A stretch of DNA of 64,000 nt from Porphyra umbilicalis. Lineage: Eukaryota; Rhodophyta; Bangiophyceae; Bangiales; Bangiaceae. A program made the position numbers and the translations under genes. The stretch lies in the NCBI GenBank assembly GCA_002049455.2, contig KV918791.1, positions 186,001-250,000 of the forward strand, read 5' to 3'. The notes below the pieces were generated by a model. It was not told the DNA's origin. It searched no databases and was given only the letters and a program-made list of their open reading frames with translations. Below, piece after piece: positions 13,597-25,479 of this stretch; within the stretch, counting starts at the first letter, position 1, and every line of letters starts with the position of its first letter.

Positions 13597-15128
13597 GAGG
13601 GTGTAAACGCACGTCCCCATTCCGGAGAACGGAACGGCGATGTGTCCAATGGCGTGCCGTCCCCAGAATACGGCCAGATCAACTGGTTTTCGGCCTCGCC
13701 AAAGACTTGCAGTCGGGAAGGATTTCCCTCCGACACCTGTGTGTCATTCCAGATACTAGCCAAAGCGTTTTGAGCCTAATAGAGCAACTCGCTTGTCCGT
13801 GGTTTAGCCGCTCGCTCGTCTCCTTCCCCAGCTTCCTTCGCCCCCCCTCCTTCCCCCCCCCTCCCCGCATTTTTCTTGGGTCATCGTGCCTATTCTACAT
13901 ACTGTATTCTGCTTTATCGACGTATCCCTCGGTCCCCCACACTCCCGCTCAGCGGCGACCGTGCCAGACATCACTACTGTTGCCCCCCGCCGCAGCTCTC
14001 CGTCCCCACCCCTCCCCCACCTCTACCCGCACAACCCCCACCACTACAACCAGCACAGCCGTAGCCATACGCGATCAGAGTCACAAAGGGAGCCGGGCAG
14101 CAAGAATGGGGGACGATCGGCAACGGGGGGGGACGAGGAGGGGGTTGCAGCAGGAAAAAGACAGAGAGCGAAGGAGGGTGATGGCCGGTAGAGGCCGCGC
14201 CACAAAGCCGGGCCACAAGCACTTCGCGCGGGACATCAGATTCAACCGTGCTCGTGAGGGCCTCAATCTGAGTATTGATTGGCCAAGCGCCCGACTCATG
14301 TCGTCCCTGCCGATAAGATACGCCACAGGGGGTTTGCCCGCCCAAAGTGGTTGCCCCTCGCGCGGGCCGCCTTCGGACGAACACTGCACTACTGCCGCTG
14401 AAAGAGGGGCCCCCCACTGCGTCCCAACTTGCAAGAGACCCCCCACAACCCTTGTCGCATGCTCTGCTCACAAGCGGCGACCGCGCGCCCCCCAGTCACC
14501 TCGCCGTGAGTGCTCGTCATGCCGGGAGAATCCCCCACCCTCGCTGAGCAGCAGTGTTCTCCATCTTTCTCCTCCTGCAACCCCCTCCTCGTCCCCCCCC
14601 GTTGCCGATCGTCCCCCATTCTTGCTGCCCGGCTCCCTTTGTGACTCTGATCGCGTATGGCTACGGCTGTGCTGGTTGTAGTGGTGGGGGTTGTGCGGGT
14701 AGAGGTGGGGGAGGGGTGGGGACGGAGAGCTGCGGCGGGGGGCAACAGTAGTGATGTCTGGCACGGTCGCCGCTGAGCGGGAGTGTGGGGGACCGAGGGA
14801 TACGTCGATAAAGCAGAATACAGTATGTAGAATAGGCACGATGACCCAAGAAAAATGCGGGGAGGGGGGGGGAAGGAGGGGGGGCGAAGGAAGCTGGGGA
14901 AGGAGACGAGCGAGCGGCTAAACCACGGACAAGCGAGTTGCTCTATTAGGCTCAAAACGCTTTGGCTAGTATCTGGAATGACACACAGGTGTCGGAGGGA
15001 AATCCTTCCCGACTGCAAGTCTTTGGCGAGGCCGAAAACCAGTTGATCTGGCCGTATTCTGGGGACGGCACGCCATTGGACACATCGCCGTTCCGTTCTC
15101 CGGAATGGGGACGTTCTTTTACTCCATG
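13597..15128. mobile_element. 1.5 kb fold-back element with ~550 bp inverted arms
   Basis: From 13611 to about 14155 the sequence is repeated, nearly perfectly and inverted, from about 14560 to 15114. The outer ~14 bp match more weakly. A unique centre of about 400 bp separates the arms. The octamer CGAAAAGA lies just outside both ends (13589-13596 and 15129-15136), a possible 8-bp target duplication. Frames inside are translations of the same arms on both strands and encode nothing recognisable. It fits a fold-back or Mutator/hAT-type non-autonomous element. The near identity of the arms implies a recent origin or ongoing gene conversion. Confidence 0.75.
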
Positions 15129-15169
15129 CGAAAAGATCTGAAGGTCGCACAAGGTGCACCGCACTATTA

Positions 15170-15837
15170 GAGAGCGTCGGCAAGTCAAATGTGGGTCGGC
15201 GGCGTGGATCGAGGACACGTTTCGTCCTACGTAGCAGCGGCTACCCACATTTGGAACCCATTTGTGGCTATCTGGGTCATCCGACCCACGCCAAATACCG
15301 GTCGGTGAGGGCCACGTGGCCACACACGTGGCGCTAGTTGTGCCACCACCGCTCGTCTCAGCCCGGGCTTGGCGCCCACCACGGGCGCTTGTGTCTCCAG
15401 TTTCGGGTGTATCGAGAAGGCGCATCATCTTGCACCGTACAAGCTGCCTTTGTCAACCGGCACCATACCCCCCCCGATGCCGTCACCCCCCCCCCCCCCG
15501 ACGCCCTTAACGGTCGGCGCCCCTCCATTCAAAACTCGCACTATGCCCACTGTATCCCATCTCCATCGACCGCCGCCCTGTCATATGGTCGGCCGGGGCG
15601 TTTCCCCAAGGGGAAAGGGGTGATGGTGCTGGGGGTGGAGGTCAATTGGAAGGTGTTGCTCGCACAGAGGTCGCTGCTGTGCGGTTGCGGTAGATGTGGA
15701 GAGCTGAAATCGTGTCGACCGTTATTTGGCCACTTGCCGACGCTAAATGTGGGTAAGATGTGGGTACATCCGACGTGGGTCGGCGACCCACATTCTACCC
15801 ACTTTTGATACCCACGCCCGACTTGCCGACGCTCTCT
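15170..15837. mobile_element. Non-autonomous TIR element (668 bp)
   Basis: The 18-bp end AGAGAGCGTCGGCAAGTC is exact and inverted at both sides, and ATT flanks both ends as a candidate 3-bp target duplication. Subterminal GTGGGT/ACCCAC motifs recur near both ends, and an internal extra copy of the ACTTGCCGACGCT end lies near 15732. It has no coding capacity. A 3-bp target would fit PIF/Harbinger-type elements, but this assignment is weak. Confidence 0.65.
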
Positions 15838-16185
15838 ATTGTCGCAGTGCACGTCTCTCAGGCGATTCTGCCTGGATCTGGCCTGTCTTGCAGAACTTCG
15901 GGGCCCCGGAGCCCGCATCTGATGCGGATCCGAGGCGGAACGCCCGAGAAACGACGAGAAACGACGAGAAACGAAGGGAAACGACGGGACTGCGAGGGGG
16001 CCCGAATGACCTGGGTCGGGCCGCAGCACACGCCGACTGTCGGAAGGGGACCCTCTTTACAGCTCCACACCTGCTGATTGGCTGGGACGCAAGATCCTTG
16101 CACATTTAATTCGGTCGCTGATTGGCTGTCCGTTGCTGCTCGCGCGTTGTCGTCTTCGTCTTCGCCGCGCTGCTGTCCCCTCCCC

Positions 16186-19022
16186 CCAAGTGGCCAACCA
16201 GGGAAACCACAGCCTTCGGGAACTGGCAGCCAGATCCCGAAGGCAAGTGCCACATCACGAAGGCTCCTCTACCAATCAGGTGCCGTGCCTGTGTGACAAG
16301 TGGCGCTCCTCAACACATTTCCGGATTGTATCTGGGCATATCTACCACATAGGGGCCACCTTTGAATAGCTCGTAGGTCCTGATCACGGACCCCCTGCTC
16401 CACTGTCCATACACCGCGACGCACGACCCCCGCCACATGCCTCACCGACGTCCTGTGCAGCGTGACCGCCGTCATGACCACGCCACCACCGCACCCCTCC
16501 CGCCGCCGCCGCCCCCGCCCCCGCCGCCGTACCCGCCGCCTCCGCCCCGCCACCGCCGCCCCGGCCGCCGCCGCCGCTCCCGCCCCGCCACCCCCGCTCC
16601 CGCCCCCGCCCCCGCCGCCGTCCTCGCCGCCCCCGCCCCGCCACCGCCGCCCTGGCAGCCGCCGCCGCCGCCGTCCTCGCGGCTCCCGCCCCGCCACCGC
16701 CGCCCCGGCAGCCGCCGCCGCCCCCGCCGCGCCACCCCCGCCCCCGCTCCCGCCCCCGCCGCCGTCCTCGCCGCCCCCGCCCCGCCACCGCTGTCCCGGC
16801 CGCCGCCGCCACCGCCGCCGCCCCTGCCCCGCCACCTCCACCCCGGCCGCCGCCGCCGCCCCCGCCGCCGCCGCCCCGGCCGCCGCCCCCGCCCCGACCG
16901 CCGCCGCCCTCTGCCGCCGCCGCCCTAGCGTGCGGTCGCCGCGGCCCTCGGCCATCACATCTGCCGCCTCAGCCCCCTGCCGCGGCAGCCCCTGCCTGCC
17001 GTCGCCGCCACCACCGGCCGCCGCCGCCGCCGGCTGCCGCCGTCCCCGTGGCGACTGCTGCAGCTGTTCGTTGCCGGCGTCCCAGCGACGGCTCGCGCCA
17101 CCGGCGGGTGGCTTTTCTCCCTGCCACTTCCCCCTGGCTCGGGGGGACGGGGGTAGGTGCCGTCGGGGGACAGGGCTGGCTTGGTGTGATCTGTTCGGGG
17201 GGGTATAGTGCCGTGTTTTACTTTTCCCTGGCGACTCCTATGGAGCCCGTACAGTCTCTGTGCTACTCCATGTGTATACGAACCTTGTAAAGCGTGTTGT
17301 TGACCGCCACATGACTTTGTTGCCCTCCGTACCCGAAAGGAGCAACCGTTGAGTTGCCGTATACACGTCGGTGGGGGGGCGGCATACCATGGACACATCC
17401 CTTGGGCGGGGTGTACACAACTTCAGGAGTGGCTTAGAATATTTTTGTAACTTGGGACCTCTGTAGTCAGCTCGTGCCCATAGCTCGGGAGGTTTGCGGA
17501 CAGTTTGTCACAGAGGCCGTCCTCCAGGCTTCCTGTGATGGTAGTAGTCCCGTCTCTTGGGCTCTACTGAGGGGCTGGTACATGCCGGTTGCAGTGCCCT
17601 AAAACTTCTGGGGCATGGATGGGTATGGTAGGCTGGGGAGGTGGTGTCTGGTACTGGTGACTGTTACCTTTGGAGGGCAGAAACGGTATGAAAGAAGCCT
17701 TTGTGTAGAAAAAGACCCACAATGCCGTATCCAGCGCCCTTCAAAGACCCAACCATGATCCTATCCAAGAAAGTTATGTTTTGCTCATGTTTGTCCCAGA
17801 AGTGCTCGACGCACCTCTGACGTGAGCAGGACTGCACGAGTGAAGGAACGCGTGAAGCAAGTGTACCCAGCAGCATATTTTCTTCTCGCAGCTGGCCAGG
17901 AAGCACACATATCATTGCTAGTGATGTGCAATGGTACTTTTTCTGTGAAAACACAACGAGAGCCGCTGTAGGCAGGTAGGGAAGCGCAACCAACGATTCC
18001 ACTGGATTGTGCAGTGTCATCAGACAGACGTGTGATCCACTGGACTGAGCAGTGTCAGCGATCCTACCGAATACAGTGGTCAGGATGTGGCGACAGAGAG
18101 GGTCTGTCCCAAGATGTTTTTCTTGAGAACACGCCACCTTCACCCCCCCGCGCCCGCTTGGCTACCACGCCCCGGTCGCCAGAAACACGCCCAGTCAGTA
18201 CCCCGATTCCACCCCCACTCAGTTTTCTACCTCGGATCCTACCCAAACCTCACTGCCCCCCCACCCTGTACCATGCTCCACCTGCGCCTCAGTACCAATC
18301 CTCCACCCTCACCCCGTACCCCACCTCATCCACCACCCACAGCGACACCTCTTTCACCAGCCCAGTACTCACGCCACTCCAATGAGCCTGAGAGGAGGCG
18401 GCCAGGGGCGGGAGCGGCGCCAGCGGCGGGAGCCGCGGCCACGGGCGGGGGCGGCGGCGGCGGGGGCTACGGCCGCGGGGGCTGGGGCGGGGGCGGCGGC
18501 GGCGAGTGCAGAGACGGGGGCGAGGGTGGGTGCGGGTGCGGGTGCGGGGGCGGCGGCAGCGGCAGCGGCGGCGGCGGGGGCCACGATCAGGGGCGGGGGC
18601 GGCGCCAGTGGCGGGGGCCGCGTCCAGGGGCGGGGGCGGCGGCGGCGGTGGGGGCTGCGGCAGCAGCGGGCGTGGCGGCCCGAGGATGGGGCGAGCCTGA
18701 TCGAGTGGGAGCGGCCGTGGGTTGGCAGCGAACTGGCCTGACCAAGTGGTAAACAGCAAACGGCGCGTGCACGTGGGGGCCATATGCACCCGAAACGAAC
18801 ACCCTGAAGGGGGGGGGGCCATATGCATACGAAACAAACACCCTGAAGGGGGGGGGGGCCATATGCATACGAAACAAACACCCTGAAGCTGCAGGAACAC
18901 ACACATCCTATTGGTCCCTCAGCCTTCTTGATGTGGTCTTGCCTTCGTGATGTGGTCATGCCAGATCACGAAGGCTGTGACCACATCACGAAGGCTGTGG
19001 TGTCCACCTCACAAGTGGCGCA
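16186..19022. mobile_element. 2.8 kb element with degenerate inverted ends and C-rich/G-rich arms
   Basis: The ends around 16186-16310 and 18900-19022 are imperfect inverted copies. Both contain CACATCACGAAGGC-type motifs, an ATTGG/CCAAT box and AAGTGGC. Inside them, a CCG-rich arm (about 16490-17040) faces a GGC-rich arm (about 18390-18690) that could pair with it. The centre (17.1-18.3 kb) has only weak frames; the longest is a 159-codon minus frame at 17664-18143 with no recognisable domain. It may be a decayed DNA transposon. Confidence 0.45.
18775..18890. repeat. Three tandem 39-40 bp units
   Basis: Units begin at about 18781, 18820 and 18860. Each contains CATATGCA, a GAAAC(A/G)AACACCCTGAA stretch and a run of G whose length differs between units. 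Confidence 0.85.
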
Positions 19023-19812
19023 ACAGTTGGGATCATTGCTCACGCCCCGGCAAAAGAGGGGGAAAGACTACCCACGTAGCGGGAGAGTGACCAAAGAGGA
19101 AAGAAAAAGACGGCGCGTCTGCCTGTGTTGTTTTTGAGTGCGATCCAGTGCATGCGCAGATTTGACTCTTCACGCCCTCCCACCCCCACCGCCGCTGTCC
19201 ACGCCGCCCGCCAGAACCCCCCACTGAGCGTGAACCAGAATGCCCCATGTTTCCCAGACGCGCCTACATGGACGGCGGACACAAACAAGGGAGGGGGGGG
19301 GGCACATGGACGACTCAAGCAGAGAGTACAGGCTGATGACAGACCATGTTCACCACCGATGTCGCGCGCTTCAGGGAAGAGGCCAAAATTTACAACAAAA
19401 GCACACAGAGACAAGCAGCACAGCATCAACGATCGCGCCTGCCGCCATGCAATGAGCACCCGTGCGCCCCCCCCCCCCTCCCCGCCCCCCCCCGAAAAGA
19501 GAAGCGGACCCCCTGGAGTGTGCGCGAACGACGCATACCTCCGTGAGACACCCTGTCCCAGCAAAAGGGCGACAGCTGCCCGCGATTGGCGGAGCGACGG
19601 GGGCGCCGGCGGTAGTGACGGCCGGGGGCAAGCGGGGGGGGGGGTGGGGGGGTGCGGCGCAGCTGTCGGCACGACGGCGGCCGGGTCCCCAACCGCCGGC
19701 TCTTGTACCGGCTCCAGATTCAATTTAATTTACTCGCCGACTTGCTGTGAAACATGCCTGGATAAATGCGATATAAATGCGGAGTTATAAAAAAATATGT
19801 GAAAACACATGA
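19023..19812. other. No supported gene
   Basis: A 227-codon minus frame (19040-19723) is open, but it is Pro/Gly-driven in part and matches nothing I know. Homopolymer C/G runs are frequent. Confidence 0.3.
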
Positions 19813-20134
19813 GTGCTTGTGTTCTTGTTCGGATCGGCCAAAATTGGGCGGTCTGCAATAGTTGGGTGGATACGTTGCTTTCCTCGAGACCGGTCTGACG
19901 CGCGAGGTTGCCCAACTGGTTTATCGTAATTGGTTAAAACTGGTTTACATTGGGTAAAAATCGGACATCGCTTGTGAACTGGTTTTGGATGCGATATATT
20001 GGTCGAACTGGGGTTTTAAGTACGAGAGCGTTGCTGTCCTGTGACCGGAATTGCCTGCGTTCCTTGGCTTTAAGTGCGGGACCCGATACAACTTAAGGAC
20101 CTGTGCACGACCTGAACCGACGACTGGTGTCTTC

Positions 20135-20282
20135 GTCTCTCACACATCGCACACGAGTCGTGTAACTTCATACCGCACACGAGTCGTGTAACGAGAGGTA
20201 TAACCAGAGGTATAACCACACCGCACACAAGTCGTGCAACCACACCGCACACAGGTCGTGCAATCGCACCACTCACGCCCGC
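20135..20282. repeat. Degenerate tandem repeat with GCACACGAGTCGTG cores
   Basis: About four to five copies of a roughly 25-30 bp unit centred on CGCACAC(G/A)(A/G)GTCGTG. The core is itself partly palindromic (ACGAGTCGT). Confidence 0.7.
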
Positions 20283-20534
20283 ACAGGAAAGGGACGGCCA
20301 CGCACGCAACACGCAACCACGCGGGAAGAGTGAAGGTCCATGTACCTAGCATGTATGTCCCTAGCAGCCTCGATTAGATATGAGAAAGAAAAGCAACGAA
20401 GAGGACCATTGCATACGCCAAAAACACATCATGCACGAAGAAGCAGAAGAGAAGGGAACGCCGCGCAGAGGAGACAGATGCTCGTGCCAGACGCGCTGCA
20501 CGTAGACACAGAACGTACGCACACTGCCCTTCTC

Positions 20535-20655
20535 AGTAAATGACTCTACTGACTCTCCCACTGACTCCTCTGACTCTCCAACTGACTCCACTGACTCCAC
20601 TGACTCTGCAACTGACTCCACTGACTCTCCAACTGACTCCACTGACTTACTGGCA
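20535..20655. repeat. ACTGACTCC minisatellite
   Basis: Roughly a dozen 9-bp-type units (ACTGACTCC, ACTGACTCT and variants) in tandem. Open frames across them reflect only the repeat. Confidence 0.85.
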
Positions 20656-21198
20656 AATCGACTGACGTCCACATTCACCTACATACATATCATTCACAGA
20701 TACACACCAGCATCTCCCCGTGTATCACACCATGTGGGTCTACATGACGACGAGGGAAGATGTCACTGCCCAAAACGGTGCAGTAGACGGATGCCTGGGA
20801 CAAGTCCAAGGCCAGCGTTGATGCAGTAAATGGCACCCAGGCGCCAACCGACGACAGAGCGTTCGGCGGGTGGGCGAGGAGGGAGGTAGAACTGCAACGG
20901 GCTCGTAAGGTGTGGCACTGAGAGCGACAGAGAAAACGGAACATGCCAGGGGGAGGGGGAGGAGTGTGGTGCAAGGGTCGGCAGGGACTGGGAGACCGGA
21001 TCGTCCTCTCCCGGGAAGAGCCGCAGACCCCCAGTCTCATGTGTGGCTGGCGCTCGGCCGTGGTCCACCAACTAGTTTAAAAACTGGTTACTGGCCACCG
21101 AACACATTGGATGAACTGGTTCGGCCCCGCGAACCAATTGGGCAACCCTACTCCTAACCCCCCCCGTGTGGCCCTCTCGCAACGGCCTGCGAGCGTCT

Positions 21199-21273
21199 CC
21201 ACCAATGGCTCCAACCGTCCAAACAGCCAAACGTGGCACCGTTTGGCCGTTTGGACGGTTGGAGCACTGGTGG
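21199..21273. repeat. 75-bp hairpin
   Basis: Arms of about 34 bases with a core of CTCCAACCGTCCAAAC pair around a 6-nt loop. They are nearly perfect apart from one extra base and two mismatches. It could be a very short MITE. Confidence 0.65.
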
Positions 21274-21974
21274 CTGGGATCCACTCCAAAACTAGGGTGT
21301 GACGGGGCTGTGACGGCCCATAAATAGACCGGTTCACATTTTCAAATCCCTTGATACATCTCGTGGTGGCCTCGCGGGATCGCCCTTCTTTTGGAGCTTG
21401 AACGGCAGCGCCACTCCAAACAGGCCTGAGGACGATTCACGGTTTCTCGCCGCAGCCGGGGTCGACGGCGAGTTCTAAGAGCACACCCAACAACGTCTTC
21501 CCCAAGTTCTGAAACCCCAATCGGAATATGCCACGTTTGCTTACGTGGAGGACGCTCAGCGGCTCCCCATTTTTCTCATCCAAGAGGGCCGTCCGCGGTC
21601 CTGGAGTTATCGAAAACAGGGGCTACATGGTCCAGAGATGGGTGCAAGAAGATGGGGGAAGCGTGCGTAGCAACGTCGACCCCCAAGCGGACAGAAATCG
21701 AACATATATCCAAGCAGCCACGAGGTGAGGGAGGGAGGGACGAAAAGGCTGCGATCGCGACAAGAACGCGTCGCCACTTTCCAATCGTCTGTGCACACTT
21801 TTGTTATCTGAGTAAACATACCGAAAGTCAGGTTCACACGTCTAAAATAAAGCGCCACGAACTGACAGGAACTGGTCGGCCTGCTGGCACGACGCAGACA
21901 AATCTCACTTCGGGAAGACACCTGTCGAACTAATGACAGATGGCGAGCCTCACGCGACAGCGCAGAGCCGCGGC
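21274..21974. other. No supported gene
   Basis: This region lies between the hairpin and the first LTR retroelement. No recognisable coding or RNA gene was seen. Confidence 0.4.
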
Positions 21975-21979
21975 TCTCG

Positions 21980-22346
21980 TGTTGCATTCGGAAGAGGCTA
22001 AGTCCAGTACTTATGCCCCTGCCGGGACTTGCGCCCGTCTCTCCGTACTTCGGATTGCGGCCAGTGGGACGGCTGTCCCTCCCTAAGTAGCCCTCCCTAT
22101 TCGGGCCAGGGGTTACTCTTTCGTCTCTCCTTTTCGTCTGTTTTCGTCTTGTTATTACGGCGCCGGCCTTGCCCCGCGCCGCCCCGTCTTGCTCGCCATC
22201 TAAATCTTGGCGTCCCTCTCGAGTCCTAGCCTTTAAGCGCCTTTGCGCCGTCTAGGTCCTCTCGGTAGGTTGACCCTTTAGGTCCTTGTCTTTTGTACTG
22301 TCAGTGTGGTTCTAGGGTATTTGTTCGCGCCTTCTTTGTTGCCACA
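21980..22346 (+). repeat. 5' LTR of element 1
   Basis: A 367-bp repeat that begins TG and ends CA, about 98% identical to the 3' copy. Confidence 0.95.
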
Positions 22347-22348
22347 CT

Positions 22349-22366
22349 TGGTGGAGCAGCAGGGGA
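22349..22366 (+). promoter_or_regulatory. Primer-binding site of element 1
   Basis: TGGTGGAGCAGCAGG begins two bases after the LTR. TGG complements the CCA end of a tRNA. Which tRNA primes it was not determined. Confidence 0.6.
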
Positions 22367-22579
22367 GAGGGCGTCGTCCCTTTTGAGGGACGCCTCTCCT
22401 CTCGCGAGCCCCGGCGACAACGGTGCGGACGCCCCTGACGGTTCACGTGACGTGACCACTTTGTGGTCCCGGTCACCCGGCGGCTGTTATTGCAGGCCGG
22501 GGGAGTCGCTCGACGGTGCCCGACGGGCCGTGGTGCCGTCGTGTCCGGGTTTGTGCCATCTCGAGACAAGAAGCCAACC

Positions 22580-24210
22580 TATCTCCGATGGCGAGCGGGG
22601 GTGCCGATCCCCCGCGCTTTGCTCCCCCTCATGATACGGGCGCTGACGCTCGGCGTGCGGCCGACGGGTCAGCCCCTGCGACTACGACTCCCCCTCTTCC
22701 CCACAATGCCTCTGGTCTCCCCGATCCAACCGCAGCGGCTCCCGCTTCGGGCGGCTCGGGCGCTTCCCTCGGTGATACTAGTCGTCGCGCGGAGCAATCG
22801 GCGGTCGCCGAGTTAACGACGCTCGTGCGTACGTTGGCCGCGTCCGTCCGAGAGCTACGCGCCGACGTGACAACGTTGCGCGACCCAACTGGGACGTTGC
22901 CGATGTCGACCGCCAGTGGACCCCGGCCCACTGACCCAACACCGGCAAACACCCCGGCCCCGCGCGACCGGCCCCGGTCGCGCAGGTCCGCTGCCTCAAC
23001 GTCGCCGTTGACCTCGCGGAGCGCGGGCGTACGATCGGATCCCGACGCCCGCTCTTTGCGGTCTGCCGATGACGACGAGCCGCCCCGAGACCCCAGCAGC
23101 AGCAGCAGCAGTGACAGCACCAGCCCCGCGCGCCACCGCGTTCGCTCGAGGCGCCGCACCCGCACGCGGGTCACCGGTCGGACAGCTTCGACGCCAATGG
23201 CGGTCATCCCCTGGCCGCTCCCCTTGATGTCCAAGCATGGCCCGTTCTCGTCGCTGCTCGACTTCCGCCGCTACCTCGTCCGCAATGCGGATCCGACGTA
23301 CGGCCGGTCGAAAGCAAGCCAACTCCGCAGGCGCCATCGCCTGCTGGACGGTCCGTTCCACGGCGTCGCGCTCTTCGATGGCTCGGATCCGCTGGCCGTC
23401 CTTGCGCTCCTCACTCGCTTCCGCACAGCCGCGGACGAAATGGATGTCACTCTGGGCGAGGCCCCGTACCTCCTCGCCTACCGCATTGGCGGTGAGGCCA
23501 AGGACGACTTCGTCCAGGAAACAAATGGCCCACACGGCAGCGCCGTCGGTACCAGTTTCCCGCACACGATCAACTATCTGTTGACCCGCTATGCACCCGA
23601 GGACGCCCTGCACACCGCCGAAATGGCCCTCCGTACCGCGGAGCAGCGCCAAGACGAAGGCGAGCGCGCTTTCTATCGGCGGTTGATGCGGCTCGGCCGA
23701 CAGCTCATGGGTATGTACGACCCGGGGCAGCTACGGTACCTGTTCCTGAAGGGGCTCCACCTCTCGGTACGTGCCCAAGCCGAGCTGGCCGACCGCACAT
23801 GCGCCACCTTCGACGAACTCGTGGCGCTTTCGCAGAAGATCGGCGATGGGCTCCGCTCGGTCAAGGTCACCACCGGCAAAGCCGACCGGTACGCCAAGGC
23901 CAAGAGCGTCCTGCAGCTGGGCTCCGGCAGCGGAGCGAAAGCCGAACCGGTCCTCTGGGCGGCGCCACCAGCGACGACTTCGGAGGCCACGCCGCCACAG
24001 AGCCGGAACCCCATGGGTCGGCCTCTACCGCAGCAGTCATTCCAGGCATTCAACACTACGTCACCGGCGGCCCGGACGCCGTCGGCCAGAACGGCAACCC
24101 AATGGCCTCCCTGACCGGGCGGTCCGGCGGGACGGCCGGCTCTGGTCCACCTGAGCCAGGTGCAGTGCCACCGCTGCCGCGGTTTCGGTCACTACGCCCG
24201 CGCATGTCCT
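22580..24210 (+). mobile_element. Element 1 gag region with CCHC knuckle
   Basis: A Ser/Pro/Ala-rich N-terminal part (with a CAG-type serine run near 23097) is followed by a helical core of the retrotransposon gag kind. A zinc knuckle of the form C-x2-C-x4-H-x4-C (CHRCRGFGHYARAC) lies near 24165-24205. It would form the particle that packages the RNA. Confidence 0.75.
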
Positions 24211-24619
24211 TCGGCCGACCGGGCGATGGGGACAGGTGCGCCGCCTGCGGTCGCCCCGGGACCCCCTGGCGCGGCCCGTCCTGCCTTATGCCCAAGTCGT
24301 ATGCAATACGCGATGGCCGCCATCGCCGGGGACCCCTGGGGTGATCCGCTGGTGCCGGACGACACCGGCTCCCTCAGCGAAGACGAGACGGTCGGCGCCT
24401 CGTCCGGGGATCCGCAACCGGATCCGAGTCCAACGGTGGACCCGCCTGCCCCTGCCGGGCCGGGAAACTAACACGGGGCGTGCCGCTAGCGGCTCGGCCG
24501 CCCCGTGCCGCCCCCAGCCCGCAAGGTCCGAAGATACGGGTACACCGTGTCTTGGCTCCGGTGTACCGGCAGTATACCATCCCCGCGGCCCTCGGCTTTG
24601 ACGAGGCTCGCATGCGGCT

Positions 24620-24880
24620 GATGACACCGACCCTGGATACAGGCGCCGGGCCCTCGATCATTCGGGTGGACGCCCTGCCCAAGGGTTGGGAGCGGCGGTT
24701 GCATCGACGCCCTCATTTGCCCCACATTGTGGACGCAAATAAAAACCCTATCTCCGCCCGAGGCATGATCACCCTGCGCCTGCGCTCCGGTGGCTTCGCC
24801 ACGGACGTCGAATTTGTCGTCGTCCCGCGCCTCGCCGTCCCTGTGCTGCTCGGCACCAGTTTCATCAACCGCCATGTCGA
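24620..24880 (+). mobile_element. Element 1 aspartic protease region
   Basis: The active-site motif LDTGAGPSII is followed downstream by VPVLLGTSFI, the usual pair of landmarks of retropepsins. It would process the gag-pol product. Confidence 0.8.
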
Positions 24881-25479
24881 GGCGCTCTACCCGCGCCGTC
24901 AACGCGTCAGATGGTCCACCGATGCTTCGGTGCCCATCTTATCGTGCACGGCACGCGGCAAGAAAGAACGCCGCCGATCCCCGAGGATGCGACGGTGCGC
25001 CTCGCGCAGCGGCGGGTGCTGCCCCCGCAAACCCGTACGGCCCTGCTGGTCACCGCCGACCTCGCTGGTCAGGTCCTAGTCGCGCCGTACAACCGCCTTC
25101 ACACGCATCACCGCTGTCAAACGGCGCGTGGCCTGGCCGTCGTTGTCCCGGGGCAACGCTTCAGCGTTGAAGTCGCTAACCTCAGCGACAAACCGGTCTG
25201 CCTCCGCAAGGGAACTATCCTCGCTACCGTTAGCCCGGTCGACGATGTCGACTGCCTGCTCGTCACTGACGACGCGGCATCGCCCACCGCGGCCGCAGAA
25301 GCGGTGCTAGACCAAGTCGATCTCTCTGGCGTACCCAACCGGCTGTTCCCGGATGTCCAGGCACTCATCCGCCGGCATGCGTATATGCTGGACGGGACGC
25401 TCGCCTCCATCGAAGCCACCGTCCACCGCGTGGAGGTCCAACCCGGGACGAAGCCGATACGGCAGCAACCGTACCGCGC

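Larger units (their letters stand above)
13364..19860. mobile_element. Possible 6.5 kb TIR element hosting nested insertions
   Basis: A ~46-bp sequence starting TTGCAGACCGCCCAATTTTG at 13366 recurs inverted, ending at 19858, with only about two mismatches. Both copies point inwards and each is flanked by TA (13364-13365, 19859-19860), as in Tc1/mariner-type insertions. The interior holds several smaller inverted-repeat elements and no recognised transposase. It may be one old element with later insertions, or two unrelated copies of a short repeat in opposite orientation. Confidence 0.45.
19905..21149. mobile_element. Possible TIR element with AACTGGTT-rich ends
   Basis: AGGTTGCCCAACTGGTT at 19905 is matched, inverted and with few changes, at 21132-21149. 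AACTGGTT-type motifs recur several times just inside both ends, like subterminal transposase sites. There is no coding region. No target duplication was identified, so this remains a candidate. Confidence 0.4.

Noticed and set aside
17664-18143. 159-codon minus frame as a transposase remnant
   Set aside because: No DDE or other catalytic motif could be aligned. It is mentioned only within the surrounding element.
13364-19860. A Polinton-like or other capsid-bearing element
   Set aside because: No polymerase, integrase, ATPase or capsid motif was seen in the interior, and the ends are short and TA-flanked.
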